Source: an uncultured Bacillota bacterium
Lineage (GTDB): Bacteria > Bacillota > Clostridia > Peptostreptococcales > Anaerovoracaceae
Direction: 5' to 3'
DNA length: 41,418 nucleotides
NCBI GenBank assembly: GCA_949295785.1
Contig: CASFMJ010000091.1
Span: 1-41,418 of the forward strand
The position numbers and the translations under genes were made by a program. This document shows positions 34,366 through 41,418 of this stretch, in pieces. Below the pieces are notes generated by a model, which worked only from the letters and a program-made list of their open reading frames with translations, ran no database searches and had not been told where the DNA came from. Position 1 is the first letter of the stretch, and each line of letters starts with the position of its first letter.

Positions 34366-34513
34366 TCTGCTCTGTCCTTTTGCCTGAGAGATTACATACG
34401 AGACTTTCGGCCTTTTAAATCTTAGTTCGTATGCGTACACCTTCGGCGCTCTATAAAGAGACTCTCCAGAGAATCATAGTTCTTTTTCACCCGATAATTT
34501 GACCGTAAGGGTG
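34366..34513 (-). promoter_or_regulatory. Glycine riboswitch, single aptamer
   Basis: The minus-strand RNA carries the glycine aptamer core: CTCTGGAGAG, GCCGAAGG, GGCCGAAAG, and CTCTCAGGCAAAAGGACAGAG in its two halves. P1 is CTCTG (34467-34471) with CAGAG (34370-34374). Only one complete aptamer is present. Just upstream CACCC and GGGTG (34488-34513) form a short helix in the place where single-aptamer riboswitches keep a vestigial 'ghost' partner. CTCTCC (about 34335-34341) after the aptamer can pair with GGAGAG of the aptamer, a possible alternate fold. Whether glycine turns the gene on or off is not determined. Confidence 0.9.
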
Positions 34514-34533
34514 TAATTGAAACTAATGGAAAA

Positions 34534-34562
34534 ATCATATCATATTTTCTGCTGTTTTACAA
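34534..34562 (-). promoter_or_regulatory. Promoter of the glycine-riboswitch transcript
   Basis: TTGTAA (34557-34562) and TATGAT (34534-34539) are 17 bp apart on the minus strand, about 20 bp before the first riboswitch helix. The rest of the 478-bp gap between the symporter and the J-domain gene is riboswitch, terminators and about 85 bp in which I see nothing. Confidence 0.65.
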
Positions 34563-34647
34563 TACAGAATCTATCCGCGTCCCCTTCTTTTTAAAAATAA
34601 CAGTATTTTTCACTTCACATGAAAAGTTCCGCCAGCAAATAATTCTT

Positions 34648-34677
34648 ATAAAAAATGCCGGAATAGAATCCCGGCAC
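34648..34677 (-). terminator. Terminator after the J-domain gene
   Basis: TGCCGG pairs with CCGGCA around an eight-base loop and runs into six T on the minus strand, about 50 bp past the J-domain protein stop. Confidence 0.8.
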
Positions 34678-34725
34678 CTGAAAAATCATATCATATACAA
34701 TCATTTTATCAGTTCTTCAGAATAA

Positions 34726-35394
34726 TCATAGACAGCACAGAAGCGGCCAGCCTCCAAAATAGGCCCCGCCTCCGCAGCACATGTTAAAACACAGGAACGT
34801 GGCACATATCTGTCCCATATAGTTCTGACGCCCCATTGACGGGTTGCCGCCATATCCGGCGCTTCTCTGCTGGTATCTGGATTCACCGCCCTGGAGCTGA
34901 TTTAAAAGACTTGCATAATAAAAATTATTCGGTTCAAAGGCACATGCAGCTTTAGCATGCTCCAGTGCAACCGCATTGTTTCCCACTCTGTAGTTGGCGA
35001 ATGCACTGTAGTAGTACCACGGACCTTTTCTGTCCTTTACCTGCTCCAGCACATTAAGCCCTTCTCTGTAATATCCGTTCTGTATATAATTCAAGGCAGA
35101 GCGCATATATTGTTCATCCTGGCTTTCTGTCTGACCGGATCTTGTCCCTCCATATCCGCCGAATCCCCAGAAATCTTCCGGTCCGGGATTATTCCGATCA
35201 GTCTTTCCCTGACGCTGATCCATTATTATCTGGTAAGCCTGCTGCACCTCTTTGAATTTTTCCTCATATGCCGCCTGATTGGGGCTGCCGACATTGGCAT
35301 CCGGGTGATATTTCCGGCTCAGTTTTCTATATGCCTTTTTTATTTCATCATCCGTAGCGTTGTAGCTTACGCCCAGCACTTTATATGGATCCAT
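34726..35394 (-). CDS. J-domain protein with TPR-like region and Cys-rich tail
   Basis: A 222-residue DnaJ-like co-chaperone. The J domain covers residues 1-60 with HPD at 30-32 (RKYHPDAN). It is followed by a Gly-rich linker (about 72-95), helical repeats resembling two TPRs (about 96-165), and a Gly/Gln-rich stretch. The last ~28 residues hold six cysteines, C197, C202, C206, C207, C220 and C221, in a hydrophobic setting, ending CCL. It lacks the DnaJ zinc-finger domain. The ATG directly follows the DUF5685 stop (TAA ATG), so the two are made together. The tail could bind metal, be lipidated or sit in the membrane; none is shown. Confidence 0.85.
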   Translation of the reverse strand: MDPYKVLGVSYNATDDEIKKAYRKLSRKYHPDANVGSPNQAAYEEKFKEVQQAYQIIMDQRQGKTDRNNPGPEDFWGFGGYGGTRSGQTESQDEQYMRSALNYIQNGYYREGLNVLEQVKDRKGPWYYYSAFANYRVGNNAVALEHAKAACAFEPNNFYYASLLNQLQGGESRYQQRSAGYGGNPSMGRQNYMGQICATFLCFNMCCGGGAYFGGWPLLCCL

Positions 35395-36261
35395 TTAAAT
35401 CTCCTCTTCAAGTTCTTTTTCCATTGACACCGGTTCCTGTCCGTTTACTGCAGCCTTTGCTTTTCCAAATCTGACCCAGACACCGGAGTAAAGTATATTT
35501 CTAAGTATTTCAACATGTTCAACAAGAGGCAGCCTCTCGAATGCGTCAGTGCATTCGCTTATCATCAGCAGAAGAAGCTTGAGAACCTGCTTTTCAAAAT
35601 CCTCATTTTTGCAGATTTCCTTAAAAGGATTGTATGCACCGCTTTTAAGATCTTTTTCAACATCTTCATAGGCATCCAGAAGATATATATATTTGCCGAG
35701 ATAAAAACCCACTTTATACAGGTCGTCTTTCCAGATATCATCCCGATAAACAAATACCTGCGCCATAATTTCTCCGAAAATCCGCGCTGCCCTGTCTATA
35801 TGAGTGATCTTGGAACTTTCAACTATAGACAGCATGTTCAGCCTGCCTTCTATGAACTCCGCTTTTTCCGGGTATTTTTCCCTGGCTTTGGCGTACTTTC
35901 TCTTAAGTATGCGTGCCATCACTCCTTTGGACAATTTCTTCTCATCATTCCAGTCATCAACACATTTATAATAAGACAGGAGCATACACATATCAGCACA
36001 GTATTCAGTTATTTCATTCTGCCTGTGGCAATGTTTTCTGGTAGGATGTATCAAGCAACGGCTGCATTCTTCCTTATCCTCAGCATCATAAAGATCGCTG
36101 AGGAGCATTACAAGAAAAGTCGTGTCATAATTCAGCATCATCCTGCCGAAAGTACCGTAATTTTCTTTGAGTTTATGGCACAGACCGCAGTAATAGCTGC
36201 GATATGTCTCAAATTCTCTTATTTTTAATTCAGGTTTATTTACAAGCACATACCCAAACAT
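35395..36261 (-). CDS. DUF5685 family protein
   Basis: A 288-residue, mostly helical protein. The N-terminal MFGYVLVNKPELKIREFE and YYCGLCHKLKENYG are typical of the family. It has many Cys residues (C25, C28, C66, C69, C78). Two acidic motifs, DDWNDE at 102-107 and DAYEDVEKD at 196-204, followed by GAYNP, resemble the metal-binding aspartate motifs of class I isoprenoid synthases; this is an inference and no activity is established. I chose the ATG at 36259-36261, with AAGGGG about 12 bp upstream; the longer frame runs into poorly conserved sequence. It is the first gene before the J-domain gene. Confidence 0.8.
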   Translation of the reverse strand: MFGYVLVNKPELKIREFETYRSYYCGLCHKLKENYGTFGRMMLNYDTTFLVMLLSDLYDAEDKEECSRCLIHPTRKHCHRQNEITEYCADMCMLLSYYKCVDDWNDEKKLSKGVMARILKRKYAKAREKYPEKAEFIEGRLNMLSIVESSKITHIDRAARIFGEIMAQVFVYRDDIWKDDLYKVGFYLGKYIYLLDAYEDVEKDLKSGAYNPFKEICKNEDFEKQVLKLLLLMISECTDAFERLPLVEHVEILRNILYSGVWVRFGKAKAAVNGQEPVSMEKELEEEI

Positions 36262-36306
36262 TACAGTTATTTTCCCCTTTTTCTCTTTATTCAACTCACA
36301 TTGTAG

Positions 36307-36334
36307 CAGAAAAAGCACAGCAAGTGTGTGCTTT
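36307..36334 (-). terminator. Terminator after mrp
   Basis: AAAGCACA pairs with TGTGCTTT around CACTTGC, followed by T-rich sequence on the minus strand, about 30 bp past the mrp stop. Confidence 0.7.
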
Positions 36335-36361
36335 ATGTGAAGTATAGGTAATGCTTTTTCT

Positions 36362-37198
36362 TTATTTACGGCTTTCGCACCCTTCTACACCGCAGCTTTC
36401 GCAGCTGCCGCTGCATCCTTCCGGCTTGGGCATTCCATCGTGTTTGTCCGGATTATCCGCCTGAAGACATTTTTCAGCCAGTTCTTTAAGAGCTTCTGTC
36501 TCTATACATTCTGCCATTCCTCTGTCACATGATCTTGCGATTTCAGGGTCCATAGCGAGCTGAGCGGTAACTTGGATTCCATATTTGGATGCTATCTGAT
36601 CTATATGGCTTTCACCAAAAATCTTGTGCTTCTTACCGCAGTCGGGGCACTTGAAATAAGCCATATTTTCAACAATTCCTATAACAGGAACTTTCATAAG
36701 TTCCGCCATTTTCACGGCTTTTTCAACTATAAGAGAAACCAGTTCCTGAGGCGATGTCACTATGACAAGCCCATCCACAGGCAGAGACTGGAATACCGTA
36801 AGAGCAACATCTCCTGTACCAGGCGGCATATCTACAAACATCACATCTATATCTCCCCAAAGCACATCATTCCAGAATTGTTCTATAACACCTGAAAGTA
36901 CCGGACCACGCCATACTACCGGATCCGTATCATCTTCGAGAAGTGAATTGATTGAAATAACCTTTATACCTGTATCACTTACTACAGGCAGGATCTCTGT
37001 CTCATTTCCCAGAGCTTTCTGAGTTATACCAAAGGCTTTGGGAATAGAAGGTCCTGTAATGTCGCCATCAAGGACAGCAGTTCTGTAACCCATCCTCTGG
37101 GTGGTAACAGCAAGCATTGAAGTTATGGATGATTTTCCTACTCCTCCTTTTCCCGATACTACTCCTATCACCTTTTTCACATTTGAATTCTTGTTCAT
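36362..37198 (-). CDS. Mrp/NBP35-family Fe-S cluster carrier ATPase
   Basis: A P-loop ATPase that holds and delivers Fe-S clusters. The deviant Walker A is GVVSGKGGVGKSS (about 12-24), Walker B region VMFVDMPPGTGD, and the paired cluster cysteines CPDC (near 207-210). At 278 residues it has an added C-terminal tail with a Cys cluster, GCSGSCESCGVEGC (five cysteines). I chose the ATG at 37196-37198, 7 bp after AGGAGG. It stands alone with its own promoter and terminator, divergent from the acyltransferase gene. Confidence 0.9.
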   Translation of the reverse strand: MNKNSNVKKVIGVVSGKGGVGKSSITSMLAVTTQRMGYRTAVLDGDITGPSIPKAFGITQKALGNETEILPVVSDTGIKVISINSLLEDDTDPVVWRGPVLSGVIEQFWNDVLWGDIDVMFVDMPPGTGDVALTVFQSLPVDGLVIVTSPQELVSLIVEKAVKMAELMKVPVIGIVENMAYFKCPDCGKKHKIFGESHIDQIASKYGIQVTAQLAMDPEIARSCDRGMAECIETEALKELAEKCLQADNPDKHDGMPKPEGCSGSCESCGVEGCESRK

Positions 37199-37227
37199 AT
37201 CATTTCCTCCTGTAAGCATACAAAAAT

Positions 37228-37258
37228 ATTATACCACTTTTGTCCCGGGAGACGTCAA
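37228..37258 (-). promoter_or_regulatory. Possible promoter of mrp
   Basis: TTGACG and a perfect TATAAT are separated by 19 bp on the minus strand, about 35 bp before the mrp ATG. The spacer is longer than ideal. Confidence 0.5.
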
Positions 37259-37266
37259 CCTTTTTC

Positions 37267-37296
37267 TTGCGTTTATACTGATATTTAGCATATAAT
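37267..37296 (+). promoter_or_regulatory. Promoter of the acyltransferase gene
   Basis: TTGCGT and TATAAT are separated by 18 bp on the plus strand, about 33 bp before the ATG, which has GAGG 6 bp upstream. Confidence 0.55.
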
Positions 37297-37328
37297 AATA
37301 TAAAATCATCATTTTTATGAGGTAGCAT

Positions 37329-38501
37329 ATGAATAAACAGAAAAAAATCATAAAAAAACCCAACGGTCTTATATATTTTTTTGCTTACATCATAATAAAA
37401 CCCTTTCTCCGGTTAAAATGCAAGGCTTCCTTTGATACCAAGTGCCTCAGGACTATCAGAGAGCCGGCGCTAATATTATGCCCTCATATCTCAAATATGG
37501 ATTTTCTTCTTGTTGCAGCAGCATTATACCCCATAAGACCTTCTTTCGTAGTAAGTGAACATTTTCTTGCAAGACCACGTCTCAGATGGATACTTACAAA
37601 AATGCATGTTATACCGAAAAAAATGTTCTGCCCGGATGTAAGAACCATCATCAATATAATGAGGGCAAAAGAAAGCGGCAATACAATAGTATTGTTTCCC
37701 GAAGGCCGCCTTCCTGCCATCGGTCATTCCGTCCGCATCACTGATGGTACAGCAGATCTTGTAAAAAAACTCAAGACAGATGTTTACACCATTACAGGAA
37801 ACGGAGCATATAAAACGCTGCCCAAATGGGGCAGAGCCGGGTTCAGATCAGGTAAAATAGAAGTGAGAGCAGACAAGCTCCTGGATGCAGCTTCTATTGA
37901 AAAGATGTCCATAGAAGAAGTTGAAAAAATTATTGAAAATTCTCTTGTTCATGATGAAGACAAGCTTTTTACGGATGTATCCTATAAATGCAGCCGCCCC
38001 GCTCTTGGTCTTGACGGCGTCCTGTATAAATGTCCTGCTTGCCTTGAAGAATTTAAAATGCTGACAGATGACTGCCATATAAGATGCCGGGCTTGCGGTT
38101 TTGATGCTGAGCTGGATAACAGATACAGGCTACATGGTGCACCTTTTGAAACAATAAATCAGTGGTATTTCTGGCAAGTGGATAAAACAGATATAAACCA
38201 GCCTCTATACAGTGAAACGATTGTGGCTGTTGCTGATGAGAACGGGAATCTTAATCGTAATGCCGGACGCGGCACGGTTAGGATGGATAGCCAGACTATC
38301 AGCTACAACGGCACTTTATTCGGCCGGAAGCTGGAATTTTCCGAAGACATTTCAAACATAAAAGCTCTGCCTATAAGCGTTGGTGATCATTTCGACATCT
38401 ACCACAAGAAAAAAATGTATAATTTCATATTACAGCCCGATCCAAGGGCAGCGATAAAGTGGAGCCTTTATATGGACAAAGTCACTGACTGTAAAAAATA
38501 G
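37329..38501 (+). CDS. Lysophospholipid acyltransferase-like protein fused to a zinc ribbon and a C-terminal beta domain
   Basis: The N-terminal ~190 residues are a PlsC-type acyltransferase domain with the catalytic HxxxxD (H53-D58 in CPHISNMD) and the FPEGR motif (123-127); such enzymes acylate lysophosphatidate at the membrane, and a hydrophobic stretch lies at about 12-28. It continues into a zinc ribbon with C235, C238 (CPAC) and C253, C256 (CRAC), and then about 130 residues that look beta-rich and end in a short helix, resembling a PH-like domain. At 390 residues it is far longer than plain PlsC (~200-250). The substrate is uncertain. It is a single gene between divergent mrp and a terminator. 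Confidence 0.82.
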   Translation: MNKQKKIIKKPNGLIYFFAYIIIKPFLRLKCKASFDTKCLRTIREPALILCPHISNMDFLLVAAALYPIRPSFVVSEHFLARPRLRWILTKMHVIPKKMFCPDVRTIINIMRAKESGNTIVLFPEGRLPAIGHSVRITDGTADLVKKLKTDVYTITGNGAYKTLPKWGRAGFRSGKIEVRADKLLDAASIEKMSIEEVEKIIENSLVHDEDKLFTDVSYKCSRPALGLDGVLYKCPACLEEFKMLTDDCHIRCRACGFDAELDNRYRLHGAPFETINQWYFWQVDKTDINQPLYSETIVAVADENGNLNRNAGRGTVRMDSQTISYNGTLFGRKLEFSEDISNIKALPISVGDHFDIYHKKKMYNFILQPDPRAAIKWSLYMDKVTDCKK

Positions 38502-38521
38502 TCTTCTGCTTTTTTTGCCTT

Positions 38522-38560
38522 ATAACCTTTCGCTATGCTTTAGAGCGAAAGGTTATTTTA
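38522..38560 (+). terminator. Terminator after the acyltransferase gene
   Basis: ATAACCTTTCGCT pairs with AGCGAAAGGTTAT around ATGCTTTAG and is followed by TTTTATT on the plus strand. Confidence 0.8.
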
Positions 38561-38591
38561 TTATATCCCATACATTTTTTTCGTATCAATA

Positions 38592-38624
38592 TAAAAGGAC
38601 GGCGTGCCGTAATGCGCACCGTCC
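38592..38624 (-). terminator. Terminator after the dynamin-like gene
   Basis: GGACGG pairs with CCGTCC, extended by a few pairs through TGC, and is followed by TTTTATATT on the minus strand, about 30 bp past the stop. Confidence 0.65.
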
Positions 38625-38651
38625 TCATCTCTTAGTTTCTGCAATAATAAA

Positions 38652-39911
38652 TCAATCTTTATTATTATTGTTATATTCATCTCTCATCCTTACAAGTCTG
38701 CGGACAAGTTCATTCAGTTTATATATTCTTTTTGACACTATATATGTATTTTCTTCCCTATGCATAAAAATGGCATTGAGAGTCTTATCCAGAGAATCAC
38801 ATATCTCATCTACTGCTGCAGTTATGTCTGACTTCATAACTGAAATGTTTTCATCTAACTCATAGTGATAATCTATACCGAACAGTTCCTTTACCTTAGC
38901 TGTCAGTCTGTTCTGAATGTCATTAATATGAAGTCTGCATACTTCACTGCTTGCTTTAAGCGCTGCCGGCAGACCTTCTGTCTCATCATGCAGCTGTCTG
39001 AAGAAAACCTTTATTTCCTCAAACTTCTTGTCAAATTCGCTGCCAGTCATAGACAGGGCATTTCGGTACAGAGTCACTTGCGCCAATGCACTCATTACAA
39101 TGTCATGAAGTTTAAGTTCGGCTGACTCACACAGTATTCTGCCTGTATCCTTGCTCAGATCCTTCAATATGGCCTGCTTAAGTTCTTCTATCCCCTTTCC
39201 TGTCTTTGCACTGACAGGAAACAGCATAACATGATCTTTTTCCATTATCTGCGCAATGAACTTTTCACAATATGTGAGATATGCATCAAGGTCTTTTTCT
39301 GCAACTACATCTGTCTTGTTCACTGCAAAATAAAACTTTGCAGCATGCTCTCTGGCATTTTTAAGGAATTCAATCTCAATCTGATTTATAGGGCTGTCAA
39401 CTGACAGTGTAAAAATCACTGCATCACTTTCTTTTACAAAGGAGTATGCCTCCTGGGAGTTTTTTTCATGAAGAGATCCCACTCCTGGTGTATCAACGAA
39501 AGTTATGTTATGTCGAAGGAATTCTGAAGGGCATTTTATCTCTACTTTTGTAACATTAAGATGATTGTCCCGGTTTTTCTGTTCATTTACATATTCTGAA
39601 ATGTCATCAAACTCAGTCTCAAGAACTTTTCCGTTACTGAAATGAATACTTGCACTGTCATCACCATACTCCACAGTTGTAACCACTGCAGTCACAGGTA
39701 CTATGCCCACAGGCAGTATTTTTCTTCCAAGAATCTCATTGACAAGTGCGCTCTTTCCCCTTTTAAACTGACCTATTACAGATACTGTCATATGCTGCTC
39801 TTCCAGCTTTTTTCGGAGAGCTGTCACTCTTGCCAGCTGACTTCCGATAATCTCATATCCCTGAAAGAGTTTTTCTGTATCTTTAACCTTTTGTAAAGTT
39901 GGATTTTCCAT
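38652..39911 (-). CDS. Dynamin-like GTPase (short)
   Basis: A 419-residue large-GTPase. G1 is GQFKRGKSAL (47-56), the dynamin-type G2 region is VPVTAVVTTVEY (T74), G3 is DTPGVGS (140-146), and G4 NKTD (198-201), giving a dynamin-family G domain at about 40-260. The remaining ~160 residues are predicted coiled helices. Bacterial dynamin-like proteins are usually 550-1200 residues with a long stalk and a membrane paddle; here there is no obvious hydrophobic paddle, so it may act with a partner or not reach membranes alone. GGAG lies 8 bp before ATG. It is the last gene after the ferredoxin-like protein and the kinase. Confidence 0.85.
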   Translation of the reverse strand: MENPTLQKVKDTEKLFQGYEIIGSQLARVTALRKKLEEQHMTVSVIGQFKRGKSALVNEILGRKILPVGIVPVTAVVTTVEYGDDSASIHFSNGKVLETEFDDISEYVNEQKNRDNHLNVTKVEIKCPSEFLRHNITFVDTPGVGSLHEKNSQEAYSFVKESDAVIFTLSVDSPINQIEIEFLKNAREHAAKFYFAVNKTDVVAEKDLDAYLTYCEKFIAQIMEKDHVMLFPVSAKTGKGIEELKQAILKDLSKDTGRILCESAELKLHDIVMSALAQVTLYRNALSMTGSEFDKKFEEIKVFFRQLHDETEGLPAALKASSEVCRLHINDIQNRLTAKVKELFGIDYHYELDENISVMKSDITAAVDEICDSLDKTLNAIFMHREENTYIVSKRIYKLNELVRRLVRMRDEYNNNNKD

Positions 39912-39925
39912 AAAATAATCTCCGC

Positions 39926-40363
39926 TTATTTATAAAATCTGCACGCAGCACACGCAGGATTTGATTTTCTCTGCTCTTCATCACAATAAACAGGAAAAAG
40001 AATCAGATTATCAGACAACTTGTCACCTCTCAATGATTTTAAGGCGGCTATCTGGCAGAGTGTCCCCGCAAATTCTGTATGTCTTCCTTCTTTTGCACTG
40101 CGCATGGCTGCTCTGTATATTGGTGCCATCTTCCTTTTTCTCACATCCTCTGTCGATTCAAAAAATTCTTCAAAATCAGGAAGCTCTACAGGATTATAGA
40201 GAGGACAAAACAATATGCATGCATTGCACTTGTTACATCCGTTTTCATTGACCAAAGGTCTTATCTGTCCATCTCTTTCTTCCATTTTTACACACCTGTA
40301 TTTGCAGGCCACCTCACATGCACCGCATCCGTTACAGTTTTTTATTCTTTCCGTAAGCTGCAT
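39926..40363 (-). CDS. Two-[4Fe-4S] ferredoxin-like protein with FrhB-like segment
   Basis: A 145-residue protein. The first cluster motif is C10, C13, C16, C20 and the second C43, C46, C49, C53, as in bacterial ferredoxins. The C-terminal part contains GTLCQIAALKSLRG, which resembles the N-terminal domain of FrhB/FdhB (coenzyme F420 hydrogenase beta), followed by a further CxxC (ACAAC). It is much shorter than FrhB (~300-400), so it is either a trimmed member or a dedicated electron carrier. Electron donor and acceptor are unknown. GAGG precedes ATG. It is between the kinase gene (12 bp) and the dynamin-like gene (14 bp). Confidence 0.8.
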   Translation of the reverse strand: MQLTERIKNCNGCGACEVACKYRCVKMEERDGQIRPLVNENGCNKCNACILFCPLYNPVELPDFEEFFESTEDVRKRKMAPIYRAAMRSAKEGRHTEFAGTLCQIAALKSLRGDKLSDNLILFPVYCDEEQRKSNPACAACRFYK

Positions 40364-40375
40364 CTTATATCACCT

Positions 40376-41236
40376 CTATTTAAATTCTGTCATTTCTTCC
40401 AGGTACTTTTCAATGGGAATTCCCTTATATTTATCGACATTTTCTGTATTTTGCAATATCAGCTTTCTTACCGTATTCATGGCGAAAGAAGTTGCGGGCT
40501 GAAGTTCATGACCGTTGAGTATACTTCCCACCAGAAGCGCCGAAAAAATATCCCCTGTTCCCGGGAACTGTACAGGCACATACTCAAATGGAATGCTGAA
40601 ATACTGCTCTTTATCAAAGTCATAACCATATACACAGCTCTGTCCATCCACTACTATGCTTGTTACTATTACAGACTTTGCTCCCAGTTTTCTCAGTTCA
40701 TCCACAATCTCTTCAGCCTGTTCACCGGTTACCTCTTCAATATCTCTGTATTTATCAGCAAGGAAAGTTGCTTCAGTATAATTGGGCATTATTATGTCTG
40801 CAACCGAACACAGCTGCCTCATATACCCGACGGTACTGTCTGATACTCCGTTATAAAGCACTCCGTCATCACCCATTATTGGGTCTACAAATATTCTTTT
40901 TCCATCATTACGCTGATTGCGGCAGTAATCTGCAACCACCTTCACCTGCTCCTCAGAAACTATAAGTCCTGTACATATGGCATCAAAAGTAAATCCAAGC
41001 TTGTCCCATACTTTTAATGTATTTTTCATATACTCGGTGGTATCAAGTATCTCAAAAAGGCCATAATCAAGAGTATTTGACACCAGTGCAGTAGGCAGAT
41101 TATATAAATTAAATCCCATGTGGGACATTATAGGTATCATTGCACCAAGGGAAATCTTTCCGTATCCGGCCATGTCACCTATAAGAAGAACCTTGGCTCC
41201 TTCTTCTTTTACATGGACTATTTTTTTGGCTTTCAT
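40376..41236 (-). CDS. Pyridoxamine/pyridoxal kinase (PfkB-like, PdxK/PdxY family)
   Basis: Phosphorylates pyridoxal, pyridoxine or pyridoxamine for PLP salvage. A 286-residue ribokinase-fold protein: the N-terminal LLIGDMAGYGKISLGAMIPIM, VDPIMGDDG in the middle, PNYTEATFL, and the anion-hole motif GTGDIFSALLVG with catalytic Asp near the C-terminal third. Its N-terminal extension of about 13 residues before the first strand is slightly longer than usual. AGGAG lies 11 bp before ATG. First of three genes in one operon with the ferredoxin-like and dynamin-like proteins. Confidence 0.9.
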   Translation of the reverse strand: MKAKKIVHVKEEGAKVLLIGDMAGYGKISLGAMIPIMSHMGFNLYNLPTALVSNTLDYGLFEILDTTEYMKNTLKVWDKLGFTFDAICTGLIVSEEQVKVVADYCRNQRNDGKRIFVDPIMGDDGVLYNGVSDSTVGYMRQLCSVADIIMPNYTEATFLADKYRDIEEVTGEQAEEIVDELRKLGAKSVIVTSIVVDGQSCVYGYDFDKEQYFSIPFEYVPVQFPGTGDIFSALLVGSILNGHELQPATSFAMNTVRKLILQNTENVDKYKGIPIEKYLEEMTEFK

Positions 41237-41418
41237 TGCGGCTGCTGCTCCTTTTGTTTATTTCACAATATATAATTATATCAAAAATGATAGAGATATA
41301 AAAGGGGAAATGTAAAAGTTCTGCCAGGTACTTTGTAGGTTTACAATAGATGTGAGACTTAAGTAGTAGAAAAAAGCGATTGAGTCCATTAGAATGGTTT
41401 TACCACAAATCATCTAAA
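41237..41418. other. Right-edge sequence without a recognised gene
   Basis: AT-rich upstream region of the kinase gene. It probably contains that gene's promoter (a TATAAT-like box lies around 41270-41280 on the minus strand), but I could not place a convincing -35. The last ~90 bases match nothing I recognise and have no repeat elsewhere in the window. Confidence 0.3.

Noticed and set aside
34366..34513. Tandem glycine riboswitch
   Set aside because: Only one complete aptamer core is visible; upstream is just a short helix.
35515..36228. Plus-strand frame of 237 codons opposite DUF5685
   Set aside because: Shadow of the minus-strand gene, low-complexity hydrophobic composition and no start signals.
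40079..40843. Plus-strand frame of 254 codons over the ferredoxin and kinase genes
   Set aside because: Crosses two well-supported minus-strand genes and matches nothing.

Overview
This window reads as a chromosomal segment of a low-to-moderate G+C, anaerobic Gram-positive bacterium, most likely a member of the Clostridia. The evidence is the tig-clpP-clpX-lon-ysxC gene order, strong AGGAGG-type ribosome sites, a class 1B PyrD with a PyrK partner, FeoAB, iron-sulfur proteins, PduL, and several small families seen mainly in Clostridia (CmpB-type membrane protein, DUF5685, DUF1292). No genus is claimed. Nearly all genes lie on the minus strand. The plus-strand exceptions are a truncated recombinase at the left edge, serA, padR and a lysophospholipid acyltransferase-like gene. 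I saw no rRNA, tRNA, CRISPR array or intact insertion sequence.

Layout. 1-1077: the tail of a serine recombinase facing a metallophosphoesterase. 1175-8990: a protein quality-control cluster (tig, clpP, clpX, lon, ysxC) continuing into a DUF1232 protein, hpt and pduL. 9000-12376: an AT-rich spacer with nested inverted repeats, a CYTH protein, a short dapB whose ribosome site lies in a hairpin, a Cys-rich small protein and a flavoprotein. 12425-18404: serC, apgM, a D-Ala-D-Ala carboxypeptidase, uvrC and a DUF1292 gene, read from a promoter that interlocks with that of divergent serA. 18449-21874: serA, a PadR regulator, a CmpB-like membrane protein and a diacylglycerol kinase-like enzyme.

21869-32734 is a de novo pyrimidine operon transcribed pyrC-carB-pyrK-pyrD-pyrF-pyrE-pyrB and continuing into feoA-feoB. 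Its leader has the parts of a PyrR-controlled attenuator. carA is absent from its usual place before carB. PyrB carries a C-terminal zinc-knuckle tail resembling the zinc domain of the PyrI regulatory chain, without the nucleotide-binding part of PyrI. 32745-34562 holds an alanine/glycine:cation symporter behind a single-aptamer glycine riboswitch and a terminator.

34648-41418 holds a J-domain protein with a Cys-rich tail next to a DUF5685 protein with aspartate-rich motifs, a Mrp/NBP35 ATPase, an acyltransferase fused to a zinc ribbon, and an operon of a pyridoxal-kinase-family enzyme, a two-cluster ferredoxin-like protein and a short dynamin-like GTPase. Most of the window is housekeeping. 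The most unusual items are the PyrB zinc tail, the missing carA, the DUF5685/J-protein pair, the acyltransferase fusion and the dynamin/ferredoxin pairing. All calls were made by eye, without database searches.
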